Positions 52,275 through 60,935 of a DNA stretch of 64,000 nt are shown piece after piece. Every line of letters begins with the position of its first letter. Position 1 is the stretch's first letter. Origin of the DNA: Cellulosimicrobium cellulans (GTDB taxonomy: Bacteria > Actinomycetota > Actinomycetes > Actinomycetales > Cellulomonadaceae). The notes beneath the pieces were generated by a model, which was given only the letters and a program-made list of their open reading frames with translations, was not told the origin of the DNA and searched no databases. A program made the position numbers and the translations under genes. The stretch is from contig NZ_BJNZ01000003.1 in assembly GCF_006539945.1 (NCBI RefSeq), positions 124,001 through 188,000 on the forward strand, given 5' to 3'.

Positions 52275-53411
52275 ATGTCGCGCGTCGTCGCCGTCGGGAC
52301 CTCTCTGCCCGACCATGCGTACCGCCAGGACGAGATCTCCCGGGTCACGAGCGAGCTGCTCACCGACGACCCGGTGCGTCGTGCGCTCACGCGCCGCCTG
52401 CACGCCCACGCGGGCGTCGAGACCCGTCACCTCGCGCTGCCGGTCGAGGACTACGGCGGGCTGTCGTTCGGGTCGGCCAACGACACGTTCCTCGCGCTCG
52501 GCACCGACCTCGCGGAGCGCGCCTGCCGGGCCGCCCTCGACGACGCGGGGCTGCGGGCCGACGAGGTGGACCACGTCGTCCTGACGACCGTCACGGGCGT
52601 CGGCGCGCCCACGCTCGACGTCCTCGTGGCGGCCCGGCTCGGCCTGCGCACCGACGTGCGGCGCACGCCGTCGTTCGGGTGGGGGTGCGCCGGGGGCGCG
52701 GCGGGCCTCGCCCGGGCGGACGACCTGCTGCGCGGACGGCCGCGCGACGTCGCGCTCCTCGTGGCGGTCGAGCTGTGCTCCCTGACGCTGCAGCGGGGCG
52801 ACCCGTCGACGGCGAACCTCGTCGCGTCGGGCCTGTTCGGCGACGGTGCGGCGGCGGCCGTCCTCGTGGGCGACGAGCACCCGCTCGCGCGGCGCCCCGG
52901 CCCGTACGGGCGGGCCGCGCGCGACGGCGGGCGGGCGCGGGGCGCGCGCGTCGTCGACTCCCGCTCGCACCTGCACCCGGGCACGACGGGCGACCTGGGG
53001 TGGCGCGTCGGCGACACGGGGTTCGAGATCGTGCTGTCCGCGCGCCTGCCGGAGCTCATCGGCGCGCACCTGCTCGGGGACGTCAAGGCGCTCCTCGCCG
53101 AGCACGACCTCGAGCCGGCCGACGTCGGCGCGTGGGTCGTGCACGCGGGCGGCCCGCGCGTCCTGGACGCCGTGCGCGACGCGCTGGGGCTCGCGGAGGA
53201 GGACCTCGCGCTGAGCCGGGCCTCGCTGCGCGACGTCGGGAACCTCTCGTCCGCGTCCGTGCTGCACGTGCTCGCCGCGACGCTCGGGCGCCACCGCACG
53301 CCGTCCGGCACGCCCGCCGTCCTCATGGCCTTCGGCCCCGGGGTCAGCACCGAGCTGGTGCTCCTGCGCCTCGACGGACGCGGGGCACCGCGCTCGGGGG
53401 CGCGCGGATGA
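52275..53411 (+). CDS. Type III polyketide synthase
   Basis: 378 aa. Chalcone-synthase-like thiolase fold with the catalytic triad C138 (SFGWGCAGG), H290 (WVVHAGGPRV) and N323 (RDVGNLSSASV). Acts on acyl-CoA starters with malonyl-CoA to make alkylresorcinols or alkylpyrones in homologous systems. ATG with GACGAT 6 nt upstream. It overlaps the methyltransferase gene (ATGA) and leads a three-gene operon. Confidence 0.93.
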   Translation: MSRVVAVGTSLPDHAYRQDEISRVTSELLTDDPVRRALTRRLHAHAGVETRHLALPVEDYGGLSFGSANDTFLALGTDLAERACRAALDDAGLRADEVDHVVLTTVTGVGAPTLDVLVAARLGLRTDVRRTPSFGWGCAGGAAGLARADDLLRGRPRDVALLVAVELCSLTLQRGDPSTANLVASGLFGDGAAAAVLVGDEHPLARRPGPYGRAARDGGRARGARVVDSRSHLHPGTTGDLGWRVGDTGFEIVLSARLPELIGAHLLGDVKALLAEHDLEPADVGAWVVHAGGPRVLDAVRDALGLAEEDLALSRASLRDVGNLSSASVLHVLAATLGRHRTPSGTPAVLMAFGPGVSTELVLLRLDGRGAPRSGARG

Positions 53412-53953
53412 GCCTCGCCTGGTACGTCGCGCTCGTCGGCGCCACCGCCGTCGAACGGCTCGCGGAGCTGGTCGTGTCCGCGCGCAACGCCCGTTGGTCG
53501 TTCGCGCGCGGCGGCGTGGAGTCGGGCCGGGGGCACTTCCCCGCCATGGTCGCCCTGCACACCGGGCTCCTGCTCGCGTGCGTCGCCGAGGCGTGGCTCG
53601 CCGACCGGCCGTTCCTGCCCTGGCTCGGCTGGCCCATGCTCGTCCTCGTGCTCGCGAGCCAGGGCCTGCGCTGGTGGTGCATCGCCACGCTCGGTCCGCG
53701 GTGGAACACGCGCGTCATCGTCGTGCCCGGGCTCCCGCTCGTGGCACGGGGGCCGTACCGGTGGCTGCGCCACCCCAACTACGTCGCGGTCGTCGTCGAG
53801 GGCTTCGCCCTCCCGCTCGTGCACTCGTGCTGGGTCACGGCGCTCGCGTTCACCGTCCTCAACGCCGTGCTCCTGGCGCGGTTCCGCATCCCCGCCGAGG
53901 AGCGCGCGCTCGCGCACGCCACCGCGGGCAGGCCCCGCCCGGCGTCGTCGTGA
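53408..53953 (+). CDS. Isoprenylcysteine carboxyl methyltransferase-family protein
   Basis: 181 aa, ATGA overlap. Membrane protein with helices WYVALVGATAVERLAELVVS, VALHTGLLLACVAEAW and LVLVLASQGLRWW, and the ICMT SAM-binding signature GPYRWLRHPNYVAVVVEG. Homologues next to type III PKS genes, such as BpsB in Bacillus, O-methylate alkylpyrones or resorcinols. Very likely the methyltransferase of this pathway. Confidence 0.88.
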   Translation: MSLAWYVALVGATAVERLAELVVSARNARWSFARGGVESGRGHFPAMVALHTGLLLACVAEAWLADRPFLPWLGWPMLVLVLASQGLRWWCIATLGPRWNTRVIVVPGLPLVARGPYRWLRHPNYVAVVVEGFALPLVHSCWVTALAFTVLNAVLLARFRIPAEERALAHATAGRPRPASS

Positions 53954-55041
53954 CCGTCGCGGGCACCGACGTGCTCGTCGTCGGCGGCGGGCCCGTCGGG
54001 CTCGCCGCCGCGCTGCACGCCCGCCGCGCCGGGCACGACGTCGTCGTGGTCGACCGTCGCGCGGGTGTCATCGACAAGGCGTGCGGCGAGGGCCTCCTGC
54101 CCGGCGCGCTCGCCGCGGTGCTCGACCTCGGCGTCGACCCGCCCGGGCACCGGCTCGCGGGCATCAGCTACCGGGACGCGACCCGCCACGCCGACCACCC
54201 GTTCTCCGCCGGGCCGGGACGGGGCGTGCGGCGCACCGCGCTGCACGCCGCGCTGCGCGAACGAGCCCGCGCCGAGGGCGTGACGATCGAGCACGCGACC
54301 CTGCGCGCGCTGCGCCAGGACGAGCGCGGGGTGGAGGTCGCGCTCGACGCCGCGCGCGACGACGGCAGGGCGCGCTCGGTCGTGCGCGCCGGCTGGGTAC
54401 TCGGCTGCGACGGTCTCCACTCCACCGTCCGGCGCCTCACCGGCCTCGATGCGACGCCGCGCGGGCGCGCCCGGTTCGGGCTGCGCACCCACTACTCCGT
54501 CGCGCCCTGGAGCGACCTCGTCGAGGTGCACTGGGCCCCGCACGCCGAGGCGTACGTGACCCCGGTGGGTCCCGACGTCGTCGGCGTCGCCGTGCTCACC
54601 CACCGCACCCCCGCGAGCCGGGCGGCGGCCTCCGGGCCGGGGAGCGGCACCGCCACGGGGCTGGGCGCCTTTCCCGAGCTCGCGCAGCACCTGCGCGGCG
54701 CACCGGTGCTGGGCCGCGTCCGCGGGGCCGGGCCGCTGCGTCAGCGGGCCCGACGGCGCACGGCCGGGCGCGTGCGCCTCGTCGGCGACGCGTCCGGGTA
54801 CGTCGACGCGCTCACCGGCGAGGGCGTGCGCGTCGGGCTCGCCCAGGCCGACGCCGTCGTGCGCCACCTCGAGGACGCGGCGGCGTACGAGCGGGCCTGG
54901 GTCCGCGCGACGCGCGACTACCGCGTCCTGACCACGGGGCTGCTCGCCTGGGCGGGCAGCCCCGCGCGCGGCGCGATCGTGCCCGCCGCGAGCGCCGCCC
55001 CGTGGCTGTACGGGGCCGTCGTCGAACGCCTCGCCCGCTGA
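53950..55041 (+). CDS. FAD-dependent oxidoreductase (monooxygenase / geranylgeranyl-reductase-like)
   Basis: 363 aa, GTG overlapping the ICMT stop. FAD-binding VLVVGGGPVGLAAALHARRAG (GxGxxG, about 9-29), the CGEGLLPGALA segment typical of the geranylgeranyl-reductase/FixC branch, and GDASGYVDALTGEGVRVGLAQADAV. Either hydroxylates the resorcinol ring, as SrsC does in Streptomyces, or reduces a prenyl chain; the CGEG motif leaves the second possibility open. Last gene of the PKS operon. Confidence 0.87.
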   Translation: MTVAGTDVLVVGGGPVGLAAALHARRAGHDVVVVDRRAGVIDKACGEGLLPGALAAVLDLGVDPPGHRLAGISYRDATRHADHPFSAGPGRGVRRTALHAALRERARAEGVTIEHATLRALRQDERGVEVALDAARDDGRARSVVRAGWVLGCDGLHSTVRRLTGLDATPRGRARFGLRTHYSVAPWSDLVEVHWAPHAEAYVTPVGPDVVGVAVLTHRTPASRAAASGPGSGTATGLGAFPELAQHLRGAPVLGRVRGAGPLRQRARRRTAGRVRLVGDASGYVDALTGEGVRVGLAQADAVVRHLEDAAAYERAWVRATRDYRVLTTGLLAWAGSPARGAIVPAASAAPWLYGAVVERLAR

Positions 55042-55104
55042 CCGCAGCTCGTCCGCCACGGAGCGACGCCGGCCGTGTGGGCGCGGGCGGCTACGGTGCC
55101 GCCC

Positions 55105-55467
55105 ATGACCTCGCTCGACCTGCACGTCGTCCCCGACCGCTTCCTCCTCGGGCACGTCCCCGGTGCCACGTTCCCCGAGGACGACGAGTGGGTCGCGCTC
55201 GTGCGCGCGCCCGAGGGCCTGACGGTCGTGCGGCACGCGTCGCCGTTCGACGAGGCCGAGCGGTGGGCCGGGTTCTACGGCTCGGCCCACGGGCTGGAGG
55301 CGACGGGCGTGCTCGCGTCCGTCGTCGGCCCGCTCGCCGAGGCGGGCATCCCCGTCTTCGTCGCGTCCACCTTCCACGCGGACCTCGTGCTCGTGCCCGA
55401 GGCGCGCCTCGACCCGGCCACGCGCGCGCTGCGCGACGCCGGGCACGCCGTCGCCGGCCCTCGCTGA
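55105..55467 (+). CDS. ACT-domain protein (CASTOR-like)
   Basis: 120 aa from ATG 55105, 7 nt after TACGGT (leaderless candidate). ACT_7-type sequence: LDLHVVPDRFLLGHVPGATFP, EWVALVRAPEGLTVVR, and VVGPLAEAGIPVFVASTFHADLVLV. Small stand-alone ACT proteins bind amino acids; ligand unknown. Convergent with the siderophore operon, 20 nt from its last gene. Confidence 0.82.
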   Translation: MTSLDLHVVPDRFLLGHVPGATFPEDDEWVALVRAPEGLTVVRHASPFDEAERWAGFYGSAHGLEATGVLASVVGPLAEAGIPVFVASTFHADLVLVPEARLDPATRALRDAGHAVAGPR

Positions 55468-55487
55468 GGCCTGCGCCGGGGCGTGCG

Positions 55488-56192
55488 TCAGTGGCGCGTC
55501 ACCGCCGCGGCAGCGGCGAGGAGGTCGCGCGCCCTCTCGCGGGTGAGGAACGCCAGCACCGCGTCCTTCTCCCCCACGCGCACGCAGTCTGCAACCTCGA
55601 AGCCGAGCGTGCGCATGCGGGCGTGGGCGCGCGCGTTCGCGGCGTCCGGCTCCACGACGACGCGGTCCACGCGCGCGTCCGCGAAGCAGAACGCGACGAG
55701 CAGCGGGCCGACCGCGCCCCACAGGTCCGTGCCCCGGGGGCCGCGCGCCCCGAGCAGGAAGTGCGCGCCGACGTCGCCCGGCCGCACGGCGTACGCCTCG
55801 CCGACCGGGTCGTGCTCCGGCTCGTACGTCTGGAGCAGCGCCACGGGCGTGTCGTCCCACCGCACGAGGAACGCGTGGTGCGTCGGCAGGGAGCCGACGT
55901 ACGCGTAAAGGTGGCGCAGCTCCGTCCGCGACAGCTCCCCGAGCCCCCAGAAGCGCGCCCACGGCCGGGTCACCCAGTCGTGCAGCACGTCCACGTCGGC
56001 GTCGGGGTCGAGCACGCGCAGCGTCAGCCGCCCGCCGCCCGGCGCCTCGTGCGCGAGCAGGAGCTCGCCCGGAGCCCCGGTCCGCAGCCGCCCCTCGACC
56101 CGGGCGGCGCCGTCCACGGGCGACGAGTCGGCCGTCACCCCGGCGGGTCCAGGGTCCGGGGCGCGCTCGGTCGTCGGAGCGGGAGCGGTCAT
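55488..56192 (-). CDS. DesH-like siderophore acyltransferase (GNAT)
   Basis: 234 aa, ATGA overlap with the penicillin acylase gene, GGAGA upstream. After a Pro-rich leader, a GNAT domain of the IucB/AlcB/MbtK type: VLHDWVTRPWARFWGLGEL, HHAFLVRWDDTPVALLQTYEPEHDP, GDVGAHFLLG, RVVVEPDAANARAHARMRTLGFE. The same HDW...FWG pattern occurs in the N-terminal domain of the DesC-DesD fusion, so the two are paralogues. In Streptomyces desG/desH are linked to acyl-modified ferrioxamines. Confidence 0.8.
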   Translation of the reverse strand: MTAPAPTTERAPDPGPAGVTADSSPVDGAARVEGRLRTGAPGELLLAHEAPGGGRLTLRVLDPDADVDVLHDWVTRPWARFWGLGELSRTELRHLYAYVGSLPTHHAFLVRWDDTPVALLQTYEPEHDPVGEAYAVRPGDVGAHFLLGARGPRGTDLWGAVGPLLVAFCFADARVDRVVVEPDAANARAHARMRTLGFEVADCVRVGEKDAVLAFLTRERARDLLAAAAAVTRH

Positions 56193-58459
56193 CGGGTCTC
56201 CTCGTGGCGCAGCAGGGTCCAGTCGGTCACGACGGGCACGGTCTCGGCGTCGGCCCACGCGGCGAGCTGGTCCGCGAAGTGCGGCGAGCGCGGGTCCCCG
56301 CTCGCGCCGAACGGCACGCCCCACCGGCTCGCGTCCCGGTCGCCGAGGTCCCACACCCAGCGCGCGACCGACCCGCGCACGCACACGTCGGAGATCCCCG
56401 GCACGCTCGCGGTGCAGCGCACGGTGTCCGTGTCGCCGCCGAGCGGCGACGCCGGCACGCGCGGCGCCGCCGCACCCGGCACGTCGAGCAGCACGTGCAG
56501 GCCGAGCACACGGTGGGTGTCGCCCCACACGGGCGCGGCGCCCGCCCGGTCCGGGTCAGCCCGATCGTGGTCGGCCGCGCCCCCGCGGCCGTCGACGACC
56601 TCGCCCAGCGCCGACCACGCCTCGTGCGCCCCGTCGATGCCCAGCCACGCGGCGTCGAGCAGCGCCGGCAGCGCGTCCGCGACGCGCGCGGTGACCGACA
56701 GCCAGGGGGCGAGCACCGGATCGAGCTCGTGCGGCGCGTGCAGGGGTGCGAGCGCCGGGTGCGCGGCGACCCGGCGCGCGAGCGCGGAGCGCCACGCGGC
56801 GAACAGGGCGGCGTCCGCGCCGTCCGCGTCCATGCGGCGGTCCCACGCCAGCAGGCGACGGGCAGCGCGCACCGACGCAGGGTCACGTCGGTGCGCGGCC
56901 CCGCCGGTCCCGGTGCCGCGCGCGCCGCCCCCGTCGACCTCGGTCTCGTCGAGCCAGCGCAGCAGGTCGTCCGCGCCGCCGAGCAGCATGTCCGCGTGCA
57001 CGCACGACTGGTCCGCGGCCGTCCCGTCGTCCCCGGCCGCATCGAGCAGCGCGCGGATGCGCCGCGCGCGGTGCGGCGGTGCGTAGGTGTGGCCGAGGTC
57101 GGTCTCCGGGCGCGCGGGGCGCTCGTTCGCGTCGACCGCGACGTCCTCCACCGCCACGGGACCGGGCGGCACGACCCACGGACGGGCGTGCGCGGTGTCA
57201 GACCACGCGGGCAGCGGCAGGGCGCGCTCGGCCACGTCCCGGTGCGGCACGCGGCCGGCGGTGACCGACAGCACCGTGTCCCGGTCCGCCGCGAGGACGC
57301 GGTCCACCGGGTCGACCCACGTCGCGAACGCGTCCGTGACGTCGCGCGCCGAGCGGGCGCGCAGCAGCCGCCGCCACGCCGCGACGCCGAGGTCGGCGTC
57401 GACCCGTGCGGGCAACCGGACCGCGAACGTGCGGTCGGGCTCGTCCGGTCCGCCGGTCACGACGACGCCGCGCGCCGTCTCGACCGTCTCCACGCGGTGC
57501 TCCACGGGCCCGCCCGCGGCGCGCACGCGCACCGTCGCGACGACGACGTCCGCGGGCTCCGGCCCGTCCGGGCCCAGCGCCTCCACCCCGCCGTCGTCCG
57601 TCCGGCGCAGGCTCTCGGCGATCACGTCGACGTGGTGCGCCATCGCGTTCGTCACGCCCCACGCCGCGGCACCGGCGTGACCGAAGTGCGGCAGCCCGGG
57701 GACGCCCGGGAACGCGAGGCCGACGACGTCGTAGTCGTCGCACGCGAGCCGCACCTGCTGGTAGACCCCAGGAAGCTCCAGCAGCCGGTGCGGGTCGCCT
57801 GCGAGCAGCGGCGCCCCGCTACGGGTGCGCGCGCCCGCGAGCGCCCACGCGTTCGACCCCGAGCCGGGGCCGCCGTCGACGGCGAGCAGGTCGAGGACCT
57901 CGGCGAGCGGCACGTCGGGCCGCGACCGCGCGACGGCGGACCCGAGCGTGCGGGCGACGTGGTCGCGCCAGAGCACGTGCGGGAAGCCGGAGAAGAGCAC
58001 GTGCGCGACGAGGAACACGCCCAGCGGCGCCCACGCGGGCCACGGCTCGTGCGGCGGCAGGTCGCCGCCGCCGGGCCACGCGGGGTCGGCGAGGGCGTGC
58101 AGCTCGGGGACGTCGCGCCCGCGCTCCAGGCCCTCGTTCACGCCGGCGGTGTAGGCGTCGACCCAGGCGCGGTCGTCGTCCGCGAGCGCCGCATAGACGC
58201 GGCGCGCGGTGTCGGCGAGGCGCACGCGGTGGGCGAACCGGTCCCACACCAGGCCGGGCTCGCCGAGGCGCTCGGCGAGTCGCCCCTCGGCGCGCCAGCG
58301 GTCGACCTCGATCTGCCAGCCGCGGTCGAGCGCCGTGACGTACCCCTGGCCGCGCGCGAGCGCGAGCTCGTCCGCGGCGCGCACGTGCGGCACGCCCCAG
58401 GCGTCGCGGTGCACGGCGAACCCGTCGGGCGGGACGCCCGGCAGCCTCGGGGTGCCCAC
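56189..58459 (-). CDS. Penicillin acylase-family protein, DesG-like
   Basis: 756 aa. Ntn-hydrolase precursor: the autocleavage site and catalytic Ser is S202 in GGPGSG-SNAWALAG. N-terminal A-chain (WGVPHVRAADELALARGQGYVTALDR), then the B-chain with LLAGDPHRLLELPGVYQQV and GVTNAMAHHVDV. No signal peptide, so cytoplasmic. GTG 58459 is 1 nt after the desCD stop. It cleaves amide bonds; within a desferrioxamine operon it may supply or remove acyl groups, as proposed for Streptomyces DesG. Confidence 0.85.
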   Translation of the reverse strand: MGTPRLPGVPPDGFAVHRDAWGVPHVRAADELALARGQGYVTALDRGWQIEVDRWRAEGRLAERLGEPGLVWDRFAHRVRLADTARRVYAALADDDRAWVDAYTAGVNEGLERGRDVPELHALADPAWPGGGDLPPHEPWPAWAPLGVFLVAHVLFSGFPHVLWRDHVARTLGSAVARSRPDVPLAEVLDLLAVDGGPGSGSNAWALAGARTRSGAPLLAGDPHRLLELPGVYQQVRLACDDYDVVGLAFPGVPGLPHFGHAGAAAWGVTNAMAHHVDVIAESLRRTDDGGVEALGPDGPEPADVVVATVRVRAAGGPVEHRVETVETARGVVVTGGPDEPDRTFAVRLPARVDADLGVAAWRRLLRARSARDVTDAFATWVDPVDRVLAADRDTVLSVTAGRVPHRDVAERALPLPAWSDTAHARPWVVPPGPVAVEDVAVDANERPARPETDLGHTYAPPHRARRIRALLDAAGDDGTAADQSCVHADMLLGGADDLLRWLDETEVDGGGARGTGTGGAAHRRDPASVRAARRLLAWDRRMDADGADAALFAAWRSALARRVAAHPALAPLHAPHELDPVLAPWLSVTARVADALPALLDAAWLGIDGAHEAWSALGEVVDGRGGAADHDRADPDRAGAAPVWGDTHRVLGLHVLLDVPGAAAPRVPASPLGGDTDTVRCTASVPGISDVCVRGSVARWVWDLGDRDASRWGVPFGASGDPRSPHFADQLAAWADAETVPVVTDWTLLRHEETR

Positions 58460-58460
58460 G

Positions 58461-60935
58461 TCAGGCGTCCCGCGCGGCGGGGTTGGCGAGCGTCCCCGCG
58501 TACAGGAGGGACGCGGACTGGTCGGCGAGGTCGACCATCTGGAGCGTGTTGCGCAGCTGGAGCCGGTTGAGGCACGAGTGCGCGAACCGTGGGGCCCGCA
58601 GGTCGACGCCGCTGCGCAGGTCGGGGTGGTCGGCACGGTGCGCGTCGAGGCACTCGGCGACGAGACCCCAGAACCGGCCCTCGGGCAGCACCCCGTCCCC
58701 GGCGAGGATCGCCGCGAGGTGGCGCAGGACGCCGTCGTACACGTCGGTGAAGACCGCGAGCGCCTTCTCCTCGTCGTCGACGACGGCGCGCACGCGCTCG
58801 ACCCCGGGCGGGAGCGGGGCGTCCCCGAGGACGGCGATCTCCTCGCCGACGTCCTTCATGACCGCGCGGACGACGACGTGGTCGCGCAGGACGAGGATGA
58901 GGTTCTCCCCGTGCGGCATGAACGCGAGGTCGTGCGCGAGCAGGGCGTGGGCCACGGGCCGCAGGTAGGCGTCGAGGTACGCGCGCACCCAGTCGGCGGG
59001 GTCGAGCCCGGAGGCGCGCACGAGCGCGGTCGCGTGGGCGGCGCCGTCGGGGTCGCGGTGCAGGAGCGAGGCCATGGTGGCCAGGCGCTCCCCGGGCGCG
59101 GTGCGCGGCACGGGGCTCTCGCGCCACAGTGCCGCGAGCATCTTGCGGTGCGCCGACGGGGTCGCGGTGCGGTGGTAGACGTCGCCGGTGTACCCGATCG
59201 AGGCGAGCTCGCGCAGCACGGTGAAGCCGCCGCCGCCGAGCTCCGGGTCGGCGGCGACGAGGTCGGCCACCCAGTCGTTGATCGCCGGGGTGTCGCGCAT
59301 GTAGGCGGGCGACAGTCCCCGCAGGAACCCCATGTTCTGGATCGCGAGCGCGACCTTGACGTAGTGGCGGCCGGGCCGGGTGAGGTTGAACAGCGTCCGG
59401 ATCGACTGCTGCGGCTGGTACTCGTCGGCACCCTGGCCGACCGGCACGAGGTCGCCGCGCGCGACGTCGGCGGCGAACGTGATCGGCACGCGGTGCTCCC
59501 ACTGCCACGGGTGCACCGGCAGGTAGAGGTAGTCGGCCGGGTCGAGGCCGCGCGCGACGAGCCGGTCCGCGAACGCGGCGCGCTCGTCGTCGGACAGCTC
59601 GCCCGCGTAGTGCGACGCCTCGTCGAGCCCGGCGCCGAGCGCGAGGTGCGTGTGCTCGCGTCGTGCGGCGAGCCACACGAGGCGCACGCGCCCGCCGTTC
59701 TCGGGCGCGTACGCCCGGTACTCCGCGAGGCCGAACCCGATGCGCCCGTTGTTCGCGACGAACCCCGGGTGACCCTCGGTCATGGCTGCCTCGACCTCCT
59801 GGAAGGAGGCGCCGAGCAGGTCGACGGCGCTCGGGCCGCCGGTGCGCTCGTACCGCTCGGTCTTGGCGGTCGCGCTCGCGAGCGTCGAGGACACCTCCTC
59901 GAGGTAGGTGGCGAGCAGGTCGTCGGGGATGTTCAGGTCGGGCTGCAGCTCGACCACGAGGTCGAGCGCGTCCACGGGCAGGTCGCGCGGCGCGCGCCCC
60001 TGCCCGGACGGCCCCGGGGCCACGGCGGTGCGCCGGATCGACGCCTCGTCGAGCACCCAGTGCTCCAGCGCGTAGCGGCGCGCGACGAAGCGGTACTCGA
60101 CGGCGCCGCCCCCGACGGGCAGCACGTACTCGCCGGGGCCGTTCGCCTCGACCGGCGCGACCTCGGCGCGCGGCGCGAGCAGGCGCTCGTGCGTGAGCTC
60201 GGCGATCGCCTTGGCGACGAGGTGGCGGTGGGCGCGGTCGGCCAGGTCGGGCCGCAGGTGCGGGGCGAGGTCGACGCCGTCGCCCAGCGGGCTCGCGTCG
60301 AGGTCGGCGCGGGTCGCGACCGCGAGGTGCGCCGTCTTGCCCGGCAGCTCGAGCTCGCGCAGCACGCGGAACCCTGCGGCGGCGTTCTTCGCCGCGATCG
60401 CGGCGTTGCGCACGTCCGGCTCGACGACGACGCGCCGCCCCCCGCGCCCGGCGGGGTCGAGGCAGAACCGCACGACGGCGCCCATCACCGCGGACGTGAA
60501 CCCGCTGCGCGCGGCGCCCGCGGGCGGCGCGACGAGCAGGTGCATCCCGATGTCGCCCGGCTCCAGCAGGGCGACGGCGGCGGGGACGCCGGCGAGCGTG
60601 ACGCGCGCCGGGTCGTACGTCTCGACGAGGAACGCGGGCTCGCCGTCGACGCGGCCGAGCCACGCGTCCTGGTGCGGGTCGGCGGCCATCTCCTCGAGGT
60701 AGGCGCGCACCCCGGCCACGTCGAGGTGACCCATCCCCCAGAACGCCGACCGGGGGTCGGCGAGCCAGCCCTGCGCGAGCACGGCGTCGCGCCCGGGGTC
60801 GACGGGCGCGAACGAGACGTCCGCACGTCCGGCGCCGAGCCGGACCCGCACGGCGAACGCGGGGCCCGGGACGGGGACACGAGTGAGGCGGACCGTCGGG
60901 CCTGCGGACGACGACGTGGTCGTGACCGTGCTCAT
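58461..60935 (-). CDS. desCD: DesC-DesD fusion: acyltransferase / NIS synthetase
   Basis: 824 aa from ATG 60935 with GGGGAGA upstream (ATGA overlap with desB). Residues about 1-205 are a GNAT acyltransferase (VLAQGWLADPRSAFWGMGHLDV, GDIGMHLLVAP, RRVVVEPDVRNAAIAAKNAAAGF) like DesC, which acylates N-hydroxycadaverine. Residues about 215-824 are an IucA/IucC-type NIS synthetase like DesD (TEGHPGFVANNGRIGFG, LPVHPWQWEH, QPQQSIRTLFNL, LPRP-like HGENLILVLRD) which oligomerises and cyclises the hydroxamate units. In Streptomyces these are two genes. Confidence 0.93.
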   Translation of the reverse strand: MSTVTTTSSSAGPTVRLTRVPVPGPAFAVRVRLGAGRADVSFAPVDPGRDAVLAQGWLADPRSAFWGMGHLDVAGVRAYLEEMAADPHQDAWLGRVDGEPAFLVETYDPARVTLAGVPAAVALLEPGDIGMHLLVAPPAGAARSGFTSAVMGAVVRFCLDPAGRGGRRVVVEPDVRNAAIAAKNAAAGFRVLRELELPGKTAHLAVATRADLDASPLGDGVDLAPHLRPDLADRAHRHLVAKAIAELTHERLLAPRAEVAPVEANGPGEYVLPVGGGAVEYRFVARRYALEHWVLDEASIRRTAVAPGPSGQGRAPRDLPVDALDLVVELQPDLNIPDDLLATYLEEVSSTLASATAKTERYERTGGPSAVDLLGASFQEVEAAMTEGHPGFVANNGRIGFGLAEYRAYAPENGGRVRLVWLAARREHTHLALGAGLDEASHYAGELSDDERAAFADRLVARGLDPADYLYLPVHPWQWEHRVPITFAADVARGDLVPVGQGADEYQPQQSIRTLFNLTRPGRHYVKVALAIQNMGFLRGLSPAYMRDTPAINDWVADLVAADPELGGGGFTVLRELASIGYTGDVYHRTATPSAHRKMLAALWRESPVPRTAPGERLATMASLLHRDPDGAAHATALVRASGLDPADWVRAYLDAYLRPVAHALLAHDLAFMPHGENLILVLRDHVVVRAVMKDVGEEIAVLGDAPLPPGVERVRAVVDDEEKALAVFTDVYDGVLRHLAAILAGDGVLPEGRFWGLVAECLDAHRADHPDLRSGVDLRAPRFAHSCLNRLQLRNTLQMVDLADQSASLLYAGTLANPAARDA

